Shown here piece after piece: positions 10,402 through 18,467 of a stretch of 64,000 nt of DNA (the stretch's first letter is position 1; the number at the start of each line of letters is the position of its first letter). Under the pieces are notes generated by a model. The model was not told the origin of the DNA, did no database searches, and was given only the letters and a program-made list of their open reading frames with translations. A program made the translations under genes and the position numbers. This DNA is from Candidatus Formimonas warabiya (GTDB lineage: Bacteria; Bacillota; Dehalobacteriia; Dehalobacteriales; Dehalobacteriaceae), in assembly GCF_002777255.1 (NCBI RefSeq), contig NZ_CP017634.1, positions 1,066,903-1,130,902 of the forward strand. The letters run 5' to 3'.

Positions 10402-10571
10402 AAAATTTGTAAAAAAAGAAGGAAAAGTCTCATGGATAGCGAACAGTTTCATTTGTGGTATTTGGCTTTTTCGTCTATTTATTGAAGATATTTTTCCGTA
10501 AATAGTAACAATAAAAACACGAAAAAAAGAATGGCGTAGTTCAATTTATTAATCTTTTGAGGAGGGTTACT

Positions 10572-11363
10572 TTGAAGACATTATTGGAGAAGACACGGGA
10601 TATCAACAGACTGATTCAAATGGCAGCAGGATATCCGATCAGTTTTGCCGAAATGGCTGAAGTATTATGTCGGAATATCCATTCCAATACCTATATCATT
10701 GGAAGAAAAGGAAATGTCCTGGGTTATGCTTTTTTGGATAACTTTGATTGTCCTACCATGCAAGAGGTAGTGAAACAGGATGCCCAGTTTCCCAGTGAAT
10801 ATAATGAGGACCTGTTAAGAACCGGAGAAACCAAAGCCAATATCGACAGAAATGGGTTATGCGCTTTCCTGCCCGAGAGAAAATGTCTGGTGGAAAACAA
10901 ATTTACCACCGTCATACCAATTGTCGGCGGTGGGGAACGGGTAGGCACCTTAATGTTATCAAAACCGGGAGAGTTCGACAGCAGTGATTTAATTCTGGCA
11001 GAATACGGGGCAACCGTAATCGGCATGGAAATTCTCCGTTCAAAAGCGGAAAAAATAGAGGAAGTGGCCCGGCAAAAAGCGGCAGTCAGCATTGCTTTTG
11101 ATACCCTATCTTATTCTGAACTAGAAGCTGTTGATCATATTTTTAACGAACTTGGCGACAATCAAGGCCTCTTGGTGGCAAGTAAAATAGCGGATAAGGT
11201 GGGAATTACCCGCTCTGTAATTGTGAATGCCTTAAGAAAACTAGAGAGCGCCGGTGTCGTTGAGGTTCGCTCTTTAGGCATGAAGGGGACATATATTCGC
11301 GTGCTTAATGATTATCTGCTGGAAGAGCTGGAAAGAATTCAAGCCACCCACGGAAGAATCTAA
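10572..11363 (+). CDS. codY: GTP- and branched-chain-amino-acid-sensing pleiotropic repressor CodY
   Basis: CodY binds GTP and branched-chain amino acids and represses stationary-phase and nutrient-scavenging genes. The 263-aa product has an N-terminal GAF-type ligand domain (about 1-160) and a C-terminal winged helix with the highly conserved ASKIADKVGITRSVIVNAL (about 202-220) and GMKGTYIRVLN. The start TTG 10572 follows GAGGAGGGTT. It is monocistronic with a strong terminator. Here it is not linked to hslVU or xerC as in Bacillus. Confidence 0.97.
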   Translation: MKTLLEKTRDINRLIQMAAGYPISFAEMAEVLCRNIHSNTYIIGRKGNVLGYAFLDNFDCPTMQEVVKQDAQFPSEYNEDLLRTGETKANIDRNGLCAFLPERKCLVENKFTTVIPIVGGGERVGTLMLSKPGEFDSSDLILAEYGATVIGMEILRSKAEKIEEVARQKAAVSIAFDTLSYSELEAVDHIFNELGDNQGLLVASKIADKVGITRSVIVNALRKLESAGVVEVRSLGMKGTYIRVLNDYLLEELERIQATHGRI

Positions 11364-11388
11364 CAGCCTGTACAGGCTGTTTTTTTTT
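11363..11388 (+). terminator. Terminator after codY
   Basis: Perfect palindrome ACAGCCTGT/ACAGGCTGT (11363-11380) followed by T8; it starts on the last base of the codY stop codon. Confidence 0.85.
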
Positions 11389-11480
11389 GTTTTCCTGGTT
11401 TTTATTAACCATTGAAGGTATGAGAAAAATGCGTTAAATTATAATAAAGACAGCGTTTTTGAAAGAAGGTGCTTTTTCCC

Positions 11481-12773
11481 ATGAAATTCGCTTATTGGAA
11501 AATTGGTTTAATCATATTTGTCACAGGAATCATGGCCGTTTCCGGTTATTTAATGTGGGGTAAGCAGCCTACCGATACGAAGCCTGTAGAAGAAGATTGG
11601 ATCCAGGTAAAAGGAAGAATAAATATTCTTTTACTCGGTACGGATGAAAAATTAGGCACCAATTCCCGCACAGATACCATTATTCTAGCCAGCCTTGACA
11701 CAAAAGAGAAAAAAATTAGTTTATTATCCATTCCTCGTGATACCAGAGTAAATATTCCAGGTTTTGGAGAGAATAAGGTCAACGCCGCCAATCAATTAGG
11801 CGGGATAGAGCTGGCGAAAGAGACTATTTCCAATTTAATTAAGGTACCGATCGACTATTATGTGGTAACCAATTTTGACGGATTTAGCGCAATCGTGGAT
11901 ACCTTAGGTGGTGTAGAAATTGATGTGGAACAGAATATGAAGTACCATGTTTATGATGGAGATATTGATCTTAAAAAAGGGCTCCAGCGCCTTGACGGAG
12001 AAAAAGCCTTGCAATATGTAAGATTTAGACATGATAAATTGGGTGATATATCCCGGACCCAGCGTCAGCAAAAATTTTTAGCCGCCTTGGCCAAAGAAAT
12101 GATGCAGGCAAAAAATATTATAAAACTGCCGGTACTGATACCAGAACTGAACAAAGCTGTGGAAACCGACCTAAAAATAACCGACATGATCGGGTTGGCC
12201 AAAGATTATCATAATTATGATGTCAGCTCTATTACGGTCCAAACACTTCCGGGGAATTTTGTAAATATAAACGGAGGAAGCTACTGGTTTGTGGATGCGG
12301 AAAAAGCCCATCAGGTTGTCTTAGAAGTTTTTGCCGGCAACTCTGCCGACATTATCGATGATGATGTTAAAGCCACTGCGGACTCTTCCAAGCCTAAAAA
12401 ATCAACACCGTCCGCACCAAAGGAGAACAATGCTAAGACTGAAAAAATTCCTCCTGAGCAAGATGCGCCACAAAAGGATAATTTAGACAATAACACGGAA
12501 AACAATGATAACGTCCCTCCGGAAGAACAAAATAACGGATCAATAACGCCTGTAGATCCTGTTGATCCTACTGACCCTACTAACTCTACTGATCCTGAGG
12601 GAAGTGATGCACCATCTCCTGAAGAAAATCAAAATGAAGATCCGGTTGTCATCCCTGAACAAAATTCCCCCGGTGACATCCTTGCTCCGGAAAATCCCGA
12701 GAATAATCAAGATGTCCCAAATGAAGACAGCTTAGAAGAAACCAGTCCTGAGAATACAGTCGACTCCATCTAA
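11481..12773 (+). CDS. LytR-CpsA-Psr family cell-wall glycopolymer ligase
   Basis: LCP enzymes transfer undecaprenyl-linked anionic polymers to peptidoglycan outside the membrane. About 430 residues: a short basic N-terminus, a membrane anchor (about 7-25), and the LCP domain with LLLGTDEK, NSRTDTIILAS and LLSIPRDTRV (Asp/Arg residues that bind polyprenyl phosphate), and LQYVRFRHDKLGDISRTQRQQ. After residue 290 comes an unusual tail of about 140 residues, almost only Asp, Glu, Pro, Asn, Ser and Thr, probably a disordered wall-spanning stalk. ATG 11481 is preferred to GTG 11469 on ribosome-site spacing. Confidence 0.92.
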   Translation: MKFAYWKIGLIIFVTGIMAVSGYLMWGKQPTDTKPVEEDWIQVKGRINILLLGTDEKLGTNSRTDTIILASLDTKEKKISLLSIPRDTRVNIPGFGENKVNAANQLGGIELAKETISNLIKVPIDYYVVTNFDGFSAIVDTLGGVEIDVEQNMKYHVYDGDIDLKKGLQRLDGEKALQYVRFRHDKLGDISRTQRQQKFLAALAKEMMQAKNIIKLPVLIPELNKAVETDLKITDMIGLAKDYHNYDVSSITVQTLPGNFVNINGGSYWFVDAEKAHQVVLEVFAGNSADIIDDDVKATADSSKPKKSTPSAPKENNAKTEKIPPEQDAPQKDNLDNNTENNDNVPPEEQNNGSITPVDPVDPTDPTNSTDPEGSDAPSPEENQNEDPVVIPEQNSPGDILAPENPENNQDVPNEDSLEETSPENTVDSI

Positions 12774-12871
12774 CCGGATAAACTTCACAAATTCTTATTT
12801 AGTTAGGAGGAAAAAGAAAAAACACTGGCGAAGTATAAAAGTAATTTAAATTAAAACGTGGAGGTATGCCC

Positions 12872-13288
12872 ATGCTCTTCAGACAATGCGCTGGTGGAAT
12901 AGTCTTTTTTAACGACAAAGTTTTACTTCTTCAAAATGAAAAAAATGAATGGGTATTTCCTAAAGGCGTAATAAAAAACGGTTTTCGGGCAAATGATATT
13001 GCCATAAACCGGGTAAAAGAGGAAACCGGAGTAGAGGCAAAAATTCTTGGACCAGTGGGCGAAACAAGTTACGAGTTTTATTCATTAACTCGACAGGAAC
13101 CGGTGTGTAATCAAATTAATTGGTTCCTGATGGAGTCTTCAACGGGGACCTATCGAGTGAATAAAGAACTAGGCTTTAAAAATGGCGGTTTTTTCAATAT
13201 TATTGATGCTCTGGGCAAGGTTACCTATAGCCAAGATAAGTCTTTGTTAAATATTGCTTATCGGAAATTAAAAGAATTAAGCGAATAA
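12872..13288 (+). CDS. Nudix-fold protein with degenerate Nudix box
   Basis: About 138 aa. The N-terminus (RQCAGGIVFFNDKVLLLQ) and PKGVIKNGF...RVKEETG identify a Nudix fold, but the box GX5EX7REUXEEXGU is incomplete: the first Glu is Phe (KNGF) and the RE pair is RV, while the final EE is kept. It may therefore hydrolyse nucleoside diphosphates poorly or serve as a binding or regulatory module. The start is ATG 12872, 6 nt after GTGGAGGT; ATG 12866 is too close. A 228-bp gap with no recognised gene follows. Confidence 0.75.
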   Translation: MLFRQCAGGIVFFNDKVLLLQNEKNEWVFPKGVIKNGFRANDIAINRVKEETGVEAKILGPVGETSYEFYSLTRQEPVCNQINWFLMESSTGTYRVNKELGFKNGGFFNIIDALGKVTYSQDKSLLNIAYRKLKELSE

Positions 13289-13516
13289 GAAAGTCGCCAC
13301 TGGAACTTCAGGAATCAGGTTACTTGTTTCAGAAAATAAGAAGAGCCTGTTCAGAAACCCTCGGATACTAGACACAGCGAGCATTTCAGCGCGGGCGTAT
13401 TTTGACGTGCGTCCGGAAAGAACATGCAGTTGAAAAGAAAGATGAGGGTTGATCAATAGGTTCATTTTTTTTGCTCGAGCAGGGGCATACTAATCCTGCA
13501 AAGGAGGTGTATTTTC
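13289..13516. other. Gap of 228 bp with no recognised gene
   Basis: No coding frame, tRNA or clear hairpin was recognised between the Nudix-like gene and the 13517 small gene apart from the ribosome site at the right end. An antisense 62-codon frame lacks coding character. Confidence 0.4.
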
Positions 13517-13699
13517 GTGGCCCAGAAACAAAGAGTAGAAAAAGGCTTTGCCCTAAACCAGGAGCAAAAAACCACTGTTCATGAATTTAAAAAAGAATTA
13601 GCCCAAAATCCGGAAGGCGTGTCCGCGGAAAAAGAAAAATTTATTCATGGCATGAAAACCGACTGTCACAAAGTACTACCCCCCAACAAGAGTGAATAA
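13517..13699 (+). CDS. Small basic hypothetical protein, 60 aa
   Basis: GTG 13517 follows an AAAGGAGGTG ribosome site, the strongest reason to accept this gene. The product is hydrophilic, rich in Lys/Gln/Glu (QKQRVEKGFALNQEQK), with one cysteine and no membrane segment. A terminator hairpin starts 10 nt after its stop. No family is recognised; the size and composition resemble small stress or sporulation proteins, which is only an impression. Confidence 0.6.
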   Translation: MAQKQRVEKGFALNQEQKTTVHEFKKELAQNPEGVSAEKEKFIHGMKTDCHKVLPPNKSE

Positions 13700-13709
13700 A
13701 TAGAAAGAA

Positions 13710-13738
13710 GGCCCACTGATCCCAGTGGGTCTTTTTCC
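13710..13738 (+). terminator. Terminator after the 13517 small gene
   Basis: CCCACTG/CAGTGGG stem with loop ATC, followed by TCTTTTT. Confidence 0.75.
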
Positions 13739-13745
13739 ATTCTTT

Positions 13746-13775
13746 TTGTTACAAATCCAGACAATGTGATATAAT
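13746..13775 (+). promoter_or_regulatory. Sigma-A-like promoter of miaB
   Basis: TTGTTA (13746-13751) and TATAAT (13770-13775) at 18-bp spacing, 32 nt upstream of the miaB start. Confidence 0.5.
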
Positions 13776-13807
13776 ATTAAAAGATTTGCTCAGGGGGAAG
13801 TGCCGTC

Positions 13808-15139
13808 ATGAAGCATAAATACCAAGTGGTGACATTTGGCTGTCAAATGAACGAACATGATTCGGAAGTATTGGCAGGGACGATGGAAACCTTGGGATAT
13901 GAACATTCCGAGGACTTAGAAAAATGCGATGCCATCATTATTAATACCTGTTGTGTGCGGGAAAGTGCGGAAAACCGCATCTTAGGCTACGTTGGTAACC
14001 TGAAAAGGCTAAAAAGGATCAAGCCCGGTTTAGTCATTGCCATAGGCGGGTGTATGGTCCAGCAACCCGGAATGGCGGAAAAAATCAGAAAAAGGGCGTC
14101 CCACGTGGACATTATTTTCGGCACGCATCATATGCATAGACTTCCTCAACTGATTACCGAGGCCATCAACGGGGGAGAAGTCCAGATAAACATAGAAGAA
14201 AACGAGGGAGAAATTCCGGAAAACCTGCCTATCAAAAGGCAGGGGAGCATGAAGGCTCAAGTAACCATTATGTATGGATGCAACAATTTCTGTACCTATT
14301 GTATTGTTCCCTACGTGCGGGGGAGAGAAAGAAGCCGGGCACCGGAAGCGATCCAAAAAGAAATTGCGGCTTTGGGCCGGGAAGGCTTTAAGGAAATCAT
14401 GCTTTTGGGCCAAAACGTGAATTCTTACGGGTTGGATTTTGAGGTGCCTTTTGATTTTGCCGATTTATTGAAATCAATTGACGGTAAAGGGGGGATCGAA
14501 CGAATACGCTATATGACATCCCATCCGAGAGATTTTACCTCTAAACTAATTGATACCATTGCCGGTTCTAAAACAGTATGCGAGCATTTTCATCTTCCCA
14601 TTCAGGCGGGAAGTAACAAAATTCTCAAGTTAATGAATCGGGGCTATTCCCGCGAAACTTATTTGTCTTTGATCGAGGAAATCAGAAAAAAATTCTCCCT
14701 ATGCAGTATCACTACGGATATTATTGTGGGATTTCCCGGCGAGACGGACCAGGACTTTACCGATACCCTAAAATTAATGAAAGAAGCCCAGTTTGATGCT
14801 GCATATACCTTTCTTTATTCGTCCCGGTCCGGAACCCCGGCCGCTAAAATGCCGGAGCAAATTCCCTTAAATGTTAAAAAGGAAAGGTTACAAATGTTGA
14901 TGGAAATTCAAAATGAGATCAGTCTATCTATCAATCAAAAATTGATCGGTCAAACAGTAGAAATCCTCGTAGAAGGGGAAAGTAAAACAAGTGATCAAAT
15001 CATGAGCGGCCGAACCCGCACAAATAAAATCGTGAATTTTCCCGGTGATAAGAATACGGTAGGAAAATTAATTCACGTTGATATAAAAAACGCTAAAACC
15101 TGGCATCTGGAAGGGAAAATGATTAATTCCCCCCAATAG
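13808..15139 (+). CDS. miaB: tRNA-2-methylthio-N6-dimethylallyladenosine synthase
   Basis: Radical-SAM methylthiotransferase adding the 2-methylthio group to i6A37 of tRNA, downstream of MiaA. The 443-aa product has the N-terminal MTTase cluster cysteines (FGCQMNEHDSE, NTCCVRESAENR, IGGCMVQQ), the radical-SAM CxxxCxxC as CNNFCTYCIVPYVRGRERSR near residue 157, and a C-terminal TRAM domain. miaA is encoded about 8 kb downstream, so both steps of the modification are in this window. The adjacent ricA gene and mutS-mutL follow the Bacillus order. Confidence 0.97.
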   Translation: MKHKYQVVTFGCQMNEHDSEVLAGTMETLGYEHSEDLEKCDAIIINTCCVRESAENRILGYVGNLKRLKRIKPGLVIAIGGCMVQQPGMAEKIRKRASHVDIIFGTHHMHRLPQLITEAINGGEVQINIEENEGEIPENLPIKRQGSMKAQVTIMYGCNNFCTYCIVPYVRGRERSRAPEAIQKEIAALGREGFKEIMLLGQNVNSYGLDFEVPFDFADLLKSIDGKGGIERIRYMTSHPRDFTSKLIDTIAGSKTVCEHFHLPIQAGSNKILKLMNRGYSRETYLSLIEEIRKKFSLCSITTDIIVGFPGETDQDFTDTLKLMKEAQFDAAYTFLYSSRSGTPAAKMPEQIPLNVKKERLQMLMEIQNEISLSINQKLIGQTVEILVEGESKTSDQIMSGRTRTNKIVNFPGDKNTVGKLIHVDIKNAKTWHLEGKMINSPQ

Positions 15140-15163
15140 CCCAAAAATAAAGGAGGACGAACC

Positions 15164-15535
15164 ATGGATATCCTGAATAAAGCCCAAGAATTAGCCGATG
15201 CTTTAGAAAAAAGCGATGAGCTACGCAACCTGCGTGAAGCGGAAAAAACAATGCAGTCCGACAAGCAAGCAATGAAATTAATGAATGACTTCCGGGTAAA
15301 ACAATTAGAAGTATATAATATGCAGGTAGCCGGCGAAGAACCCTCCGACCAATTAACCGAAGAGTTAGACCAATTACGGGAAAAATTACAGGAGAACCTT
15401 TTTATTATGGATTATTTGTCCGCCCAGGAAAAGGTAGGAAAAATTTTGGAACAAATCAATAACATCATATCTCAGGTCCTGCATGGCGACAGTTGTAACG
15501 GAAATAGCTGTGCCAGCTGCTCCGGCTGTAACTAA
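15164..15535 (+). CDS. ricA: YlbF/YmcA-family protein, RicA by synteny
   Basis: 123 aa, mostly helical (YlbF/YmcA fold, about residues 1-105), ending in a cysteine-rich tail CNGNSCASCSGC. In Bacillus, RicA, RicF and RicT form an Fe-S-containing complex that directs RNase Y cleavage specificity and affects competence, sporulation and biofilm. The position directly after miaB matches the Bacillus miaB-ymcA order, so RicA is more likely than RicF. The link to RNase Y (also in this window) is notable. The start ATG 15164 follows AAAGGAGGACG. Confidence 0.85.
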   Translation: MDILNKAQELADALEKSDELRNLREAEKTMQSDKQAMKLMNDFRVKQLEVYNMQVAGEEPSDQLTEELDQLREKLQENLFIMDYLSAQEKVGKILEQINNIISQVLHGDSCNGNSCASCSGCN

Positions 15536-15549
15536 ATAGTCCAGTACGG

Positions 15550-15588
15550 AAAGTCCTTGAAAGGGTTCAAGGACTTTTTATTTTTTTG
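15550..15588 (+). terminator. Terminator after ricA
   Basis: AAAGTCCTTGAA/TTCAAGGACTTT perfect stem with loop AGGG, followed by a T-rich run. Confidence 0.85.
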
Positions 15589-15595
15589 ACATTTC

Positions 15596-15701
15596 GCCTG
15601 ACTAACTTGGCGTAAATCTCCCGCCATCAGAGGTCAGGGGACACACCTCTCTTAGGAATGTCCCCAATATATGCGGGAGTCCAACGCCAATTAAGTCAGG
15701 C
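15596..15701. repeat. Long imperfect palindrome, REP/MITE-like
   Basis: Arms GCCTGACT-AACTTGGCGT-CTCCCGC (from 15596) and GCGGGAG-ACGCCAATT-AAGTCAGGC (to 15701) fold into a roughly 106-nt hairpin; inside, GGGGACA (15637-15643) pairs with TGTCCCC (15659-15665). A competing inner hairpin AGAGGT/ACCTCT also exists. No open frame runs through it. It resembles intergenic REP or MITE palindromes rather than a terminator, since the true terminator lies just upstream. Confidence 0.6.
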
Positions 15702-15840
15702 ATTTGCAGTTCTAGAATTCAGATGGAGGAAAAGACTCTCCGTCTGAATTAAGAACTTGCTTCAATTTCCTTTATTTACATGATATAATTTTTTTATACT
15801 TTTAAAAGTAAATTTTGCCACTTTACCGGGAGGATGCACC

Positions 15841-18462
15841 GTGTCAGATCTTACACCCATGATGAAACAATACGAGGCAATCAAGATCAATCACAAAGAT
15901 GCCCTTTTGTTTTTCCGGTTAGGCGACTTTTATGAAATGTTTTTGGACGATGCGGTAACGGCATCCCGTGAACTGGAAATTACATTAACGGCAAGAGACG
16001 GGGGAAATGGGAAAAAAATTCCTATGTGCGGTGTTCCTTATCATGCGGTTGACGGGTACCTGGCCAAACTGATCTCTCGCGGCTATAAAGTCGCTATATG
16101 CGAGCAAATGGAAGATCCCAGGTCTGCCAAAGGCATTGTGAAACGTGAAGTGATCCGGATTGTTACGCCGGGCACAGTTTTAGAAAGCAACATGCTCCAG
16201 GAGTCCAGTCAAAATTATTTGTTAGCCATCTCCCATCATGACAGCCATTTCGGTATCGCCTATACCGACATTTCTACAGGCGAATTCATGACCACGGAAA
16301 TTTCCGGAGATACCACGGAACAGAAACTTTTTGATGAAATCGCCCGTATTAACCCGGCAGAATGCATTTTGCCCATGTCTCTTTATCATGACGAGCTGTT
16401 CCGGGCGAAACTTTTAAAGACTGTTTCCCTGACCATCACGAAAGTAGCCGACGATAATTTTCTTTTTCAGGATGCTTTGAAACAAGTATTATCTCACTTC
16501 CAGGTCGCTTCTGCCGATGCACTAGGGCTAAAAGATCTTCCTTCCGCTATTTGTGCCACGGGGGCGATCTTAAGTTTTTTAAAGGAAACCCAAAAAAAAG
16601 ATTTATCTTACCTCAATCACTTGCGTACTTATTCTATTTCCTCGTTCATGATGATTGACCAAAGCACCAGAAGGAACCTGGAATTAATCTCCACGATTCG
16701 GGAAGGCCAGCGCAAAGGGTCCTTGCTTTGGGTTTGCGATAAAACCTCTACCGCTCTTGGCGCCCGCTTGGTTAAGCAGTGGATGGAAAAACCCCTCTTG
16801 GTCAAAGAACATATCGTGAAGCGGCTCAATGCAGTGGAAGAACTAACAAACAATGTTTTTGCCCGGGAAGATATCCGCCTGCTCCTAAAAAAAATCTATG
16901 ACCTGGAACGCCTAATGAGTAGAATTGCTTACGGCAGTGCCAATCCCCGGGATTTAATTGCCCTAAAAAATTCGGTTACAGCCCTGCCTGAAATGGGACA
17001 GCTTATCAACACACTGCAAAGTGACCTTTTTCAGGATCTGGCCAAAAGCTTCGACCCTCTGGAGGATATCTCTATTTTAGTTGAAAAGTCTATCAACGAC
17101 GATCCCCCCCTGTCTACCCGTGAAGGAGGCATCATCAAAGAGGGTTATGACGGGGAGGTTGATGAGTTACGCGGGATTACTTCCCATGGCAAACAATGGA
17201 TCGCAGAATTGGAAGCAAAAGAAAAAAACCGGACGGGAATAAAGTCTCTCAAAGTAGGCTTCAATAAAGTTTTCGGCTATTTTATCGAGGTGACCCATGC
17301 CAATCTCTCTTCTGTTCCTGATCACTATGTACGGAAACAAACTTTAGCTAATGCGGAACGGTACATTACCCAGGAATTAAAAGAATGGGAGAATAAAATC
17401 TTGGGAGCCGGTGAAAAGCTGGCTTCCCGGGAATATGAATTATTTCATGCGGTCAGGGAAACCATTGCCCTGTCTGCGGGGAGGATTCAACAGACCGCCC
17501 GCGTAATCGCGCAAATAGATGTATTGTTGTCCTTTGCCATCGTGGCTTTGGAAAATAATTATGTGAAACCGGAAATCAATGAAAATGATATTATTCATAT
17601 TATGGACGGACGCCACCCGGTGGTGGAAAAGATCGCCGGCACCAATTATGTTCCCAATGACACATACCTGGACAATCAGGAACACCAGGTTTGCCTTTTG
17701 ACTGGACCAAACATGGCCGGAAAGTCAACCTATATGAGACAGGTGGCCTTATGTGTCCTGATGGCCCAAATTGGCTGTTTCGTACCGGCTGCTCAAGCCA
17801 AAATCGGCCTGGTCGACAGAATTTTTACCCGGGTGGGAGCGGCAGATGATCTAGCCGGCGGGCAAAGCACCTTTATGGTAGAAATGTGTGAGACCTCCAA
17901 TATCCTGCGCCATGCCACCAAATCCAGCCTGATTATTTTAGATGAAATCGGTCGGGGAACCAGTACTTACGATGGCTTAAGCATTGCTTGGGCTGTCGTG
18001 GAATATATTTTGAAACCCCAAGTAGGGGCCAAAACCCTTTTTGCCACCCATTACCACGAGCTTACAGAGCTGGCGGAAAAGTACCCTCAGGTAAAAAACT
18101 ATTCCGTCGCGGTAAAAGAAAAAGAAGGGGGCATTATCTTTTTAAGAAAAATAGTCCCCGGGGGAACCGATAAGAGCTATGGAATTCAAGTGGCAAAATT
18201 AGCCGGATTGCCCGAAGAATTGCTGAACAGAGCGAAAGAAATTTTACTGGAATTAGAGCAAACAGACATGACTGGAGACCTCAAAGGGAAAATGACTCCG
18301 GACAAGCATAAACCTCTTCAAATGAGCTTTTTTGTGCCGGATCCCCCCAAGCATCCTCTCGTCGCCGAGCTAGAGTCCTTGGACTTAAATAATCTCACGC
18401 CCTTGGATGCCTTGTTAAAGTTAAATCAATGGCAGCGCAAGCTGAAAAATTATAGCGGGTGA
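15841..18462 (+). CDS. mutS: DNA mismatch repair protein MutS
   Basis: 873-aa mismatch recognition ATPase, full length. The mismatch-wedge motif is FRLGDFYEMF (about residues 27-36, Phe-x-Glu), the Walker A is GPNMAGKSTYMRQ (about 622-634), Walker B is LIILDEIGRGTSTYDG, and ATHYHEL follows. The start is GTG after GGGAGGATGCACC. The stop lies 5 nt before the next gene's ATG, so mutS heads a unit running through mutL, miaA and hfq. A TATAAT at 15784-15789 may be its -10. Confidence 0.97.
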   Translation: MSDLTPMMKQYEAIKINHKDALLFFRLGDFYEMFLDDAVTASRELEITLTARDGGNGKKIPMCGVPYHAVDGYLAKLISRGYKVAICEQMEDPRSAKGIVKREVIRIVTPGTVLESNMLQESSQNYLLAISHHDSHFGIAYTDISTGEFMTTEISGDTTEQKLFDEIARINPAECILPMSLYHDELFRAKLLKTVSLTITKVADDNFLFQDALKQVLSHFQVASADALGLKDLPSAICATGAILSFLKETQKKDLSYLNHLRTYSISSFMMIDQSTRRNLELISTIREGQRKGSLLWVCDKTSTALGARLVKQWMEKPLLVKEHIVKRLNAVEELTNNVFAREDIRLLLKKIYDLERLMSRIAYGSANPRDLIALKNSVTALPEMGQLINTLQSDLFQDLAKSFDPLEDISILVEKSINDDPPLSTREGGIIKEGYDGEVDELRGITSHGKQWIAELEAKEKNRTGIKSLKVGFNKVFGYFIEVTHANLSSVPDHYVRKQTLANAERYITQELKEWENKILGAGEKLASREYELFHAVRETIALSAGRIQQTARVIAQIDVLLSFAIVALENNYVKPEINENDIIHIMDGRHPVVEKIAGTNYVPNDTYLDNQEHQVCLLTGPNMAGKSTYMRQVALCVLMAQIGCFVPAAQAKIGLVDRIFTRVGAADDLAGGQSTFMVEMCETSNILRHATKSSLIILDEIGRGTSTYDGLSIAWAVVEYILKPQVGAKTLFATHYHELTELAEKYPQVKNYSVAVKEKEGGIIFLRKIVPGGTDKSYGIQVAKLAGLPEELLNRAKEILLELEQTDMTGDLKGKMTPDKHKPLQMSFFVPDPPKHPLVAELESLDLNNLTPLDALLKLNQWQRKLKNYSG

Positions 18463-18467
18463 AATCA

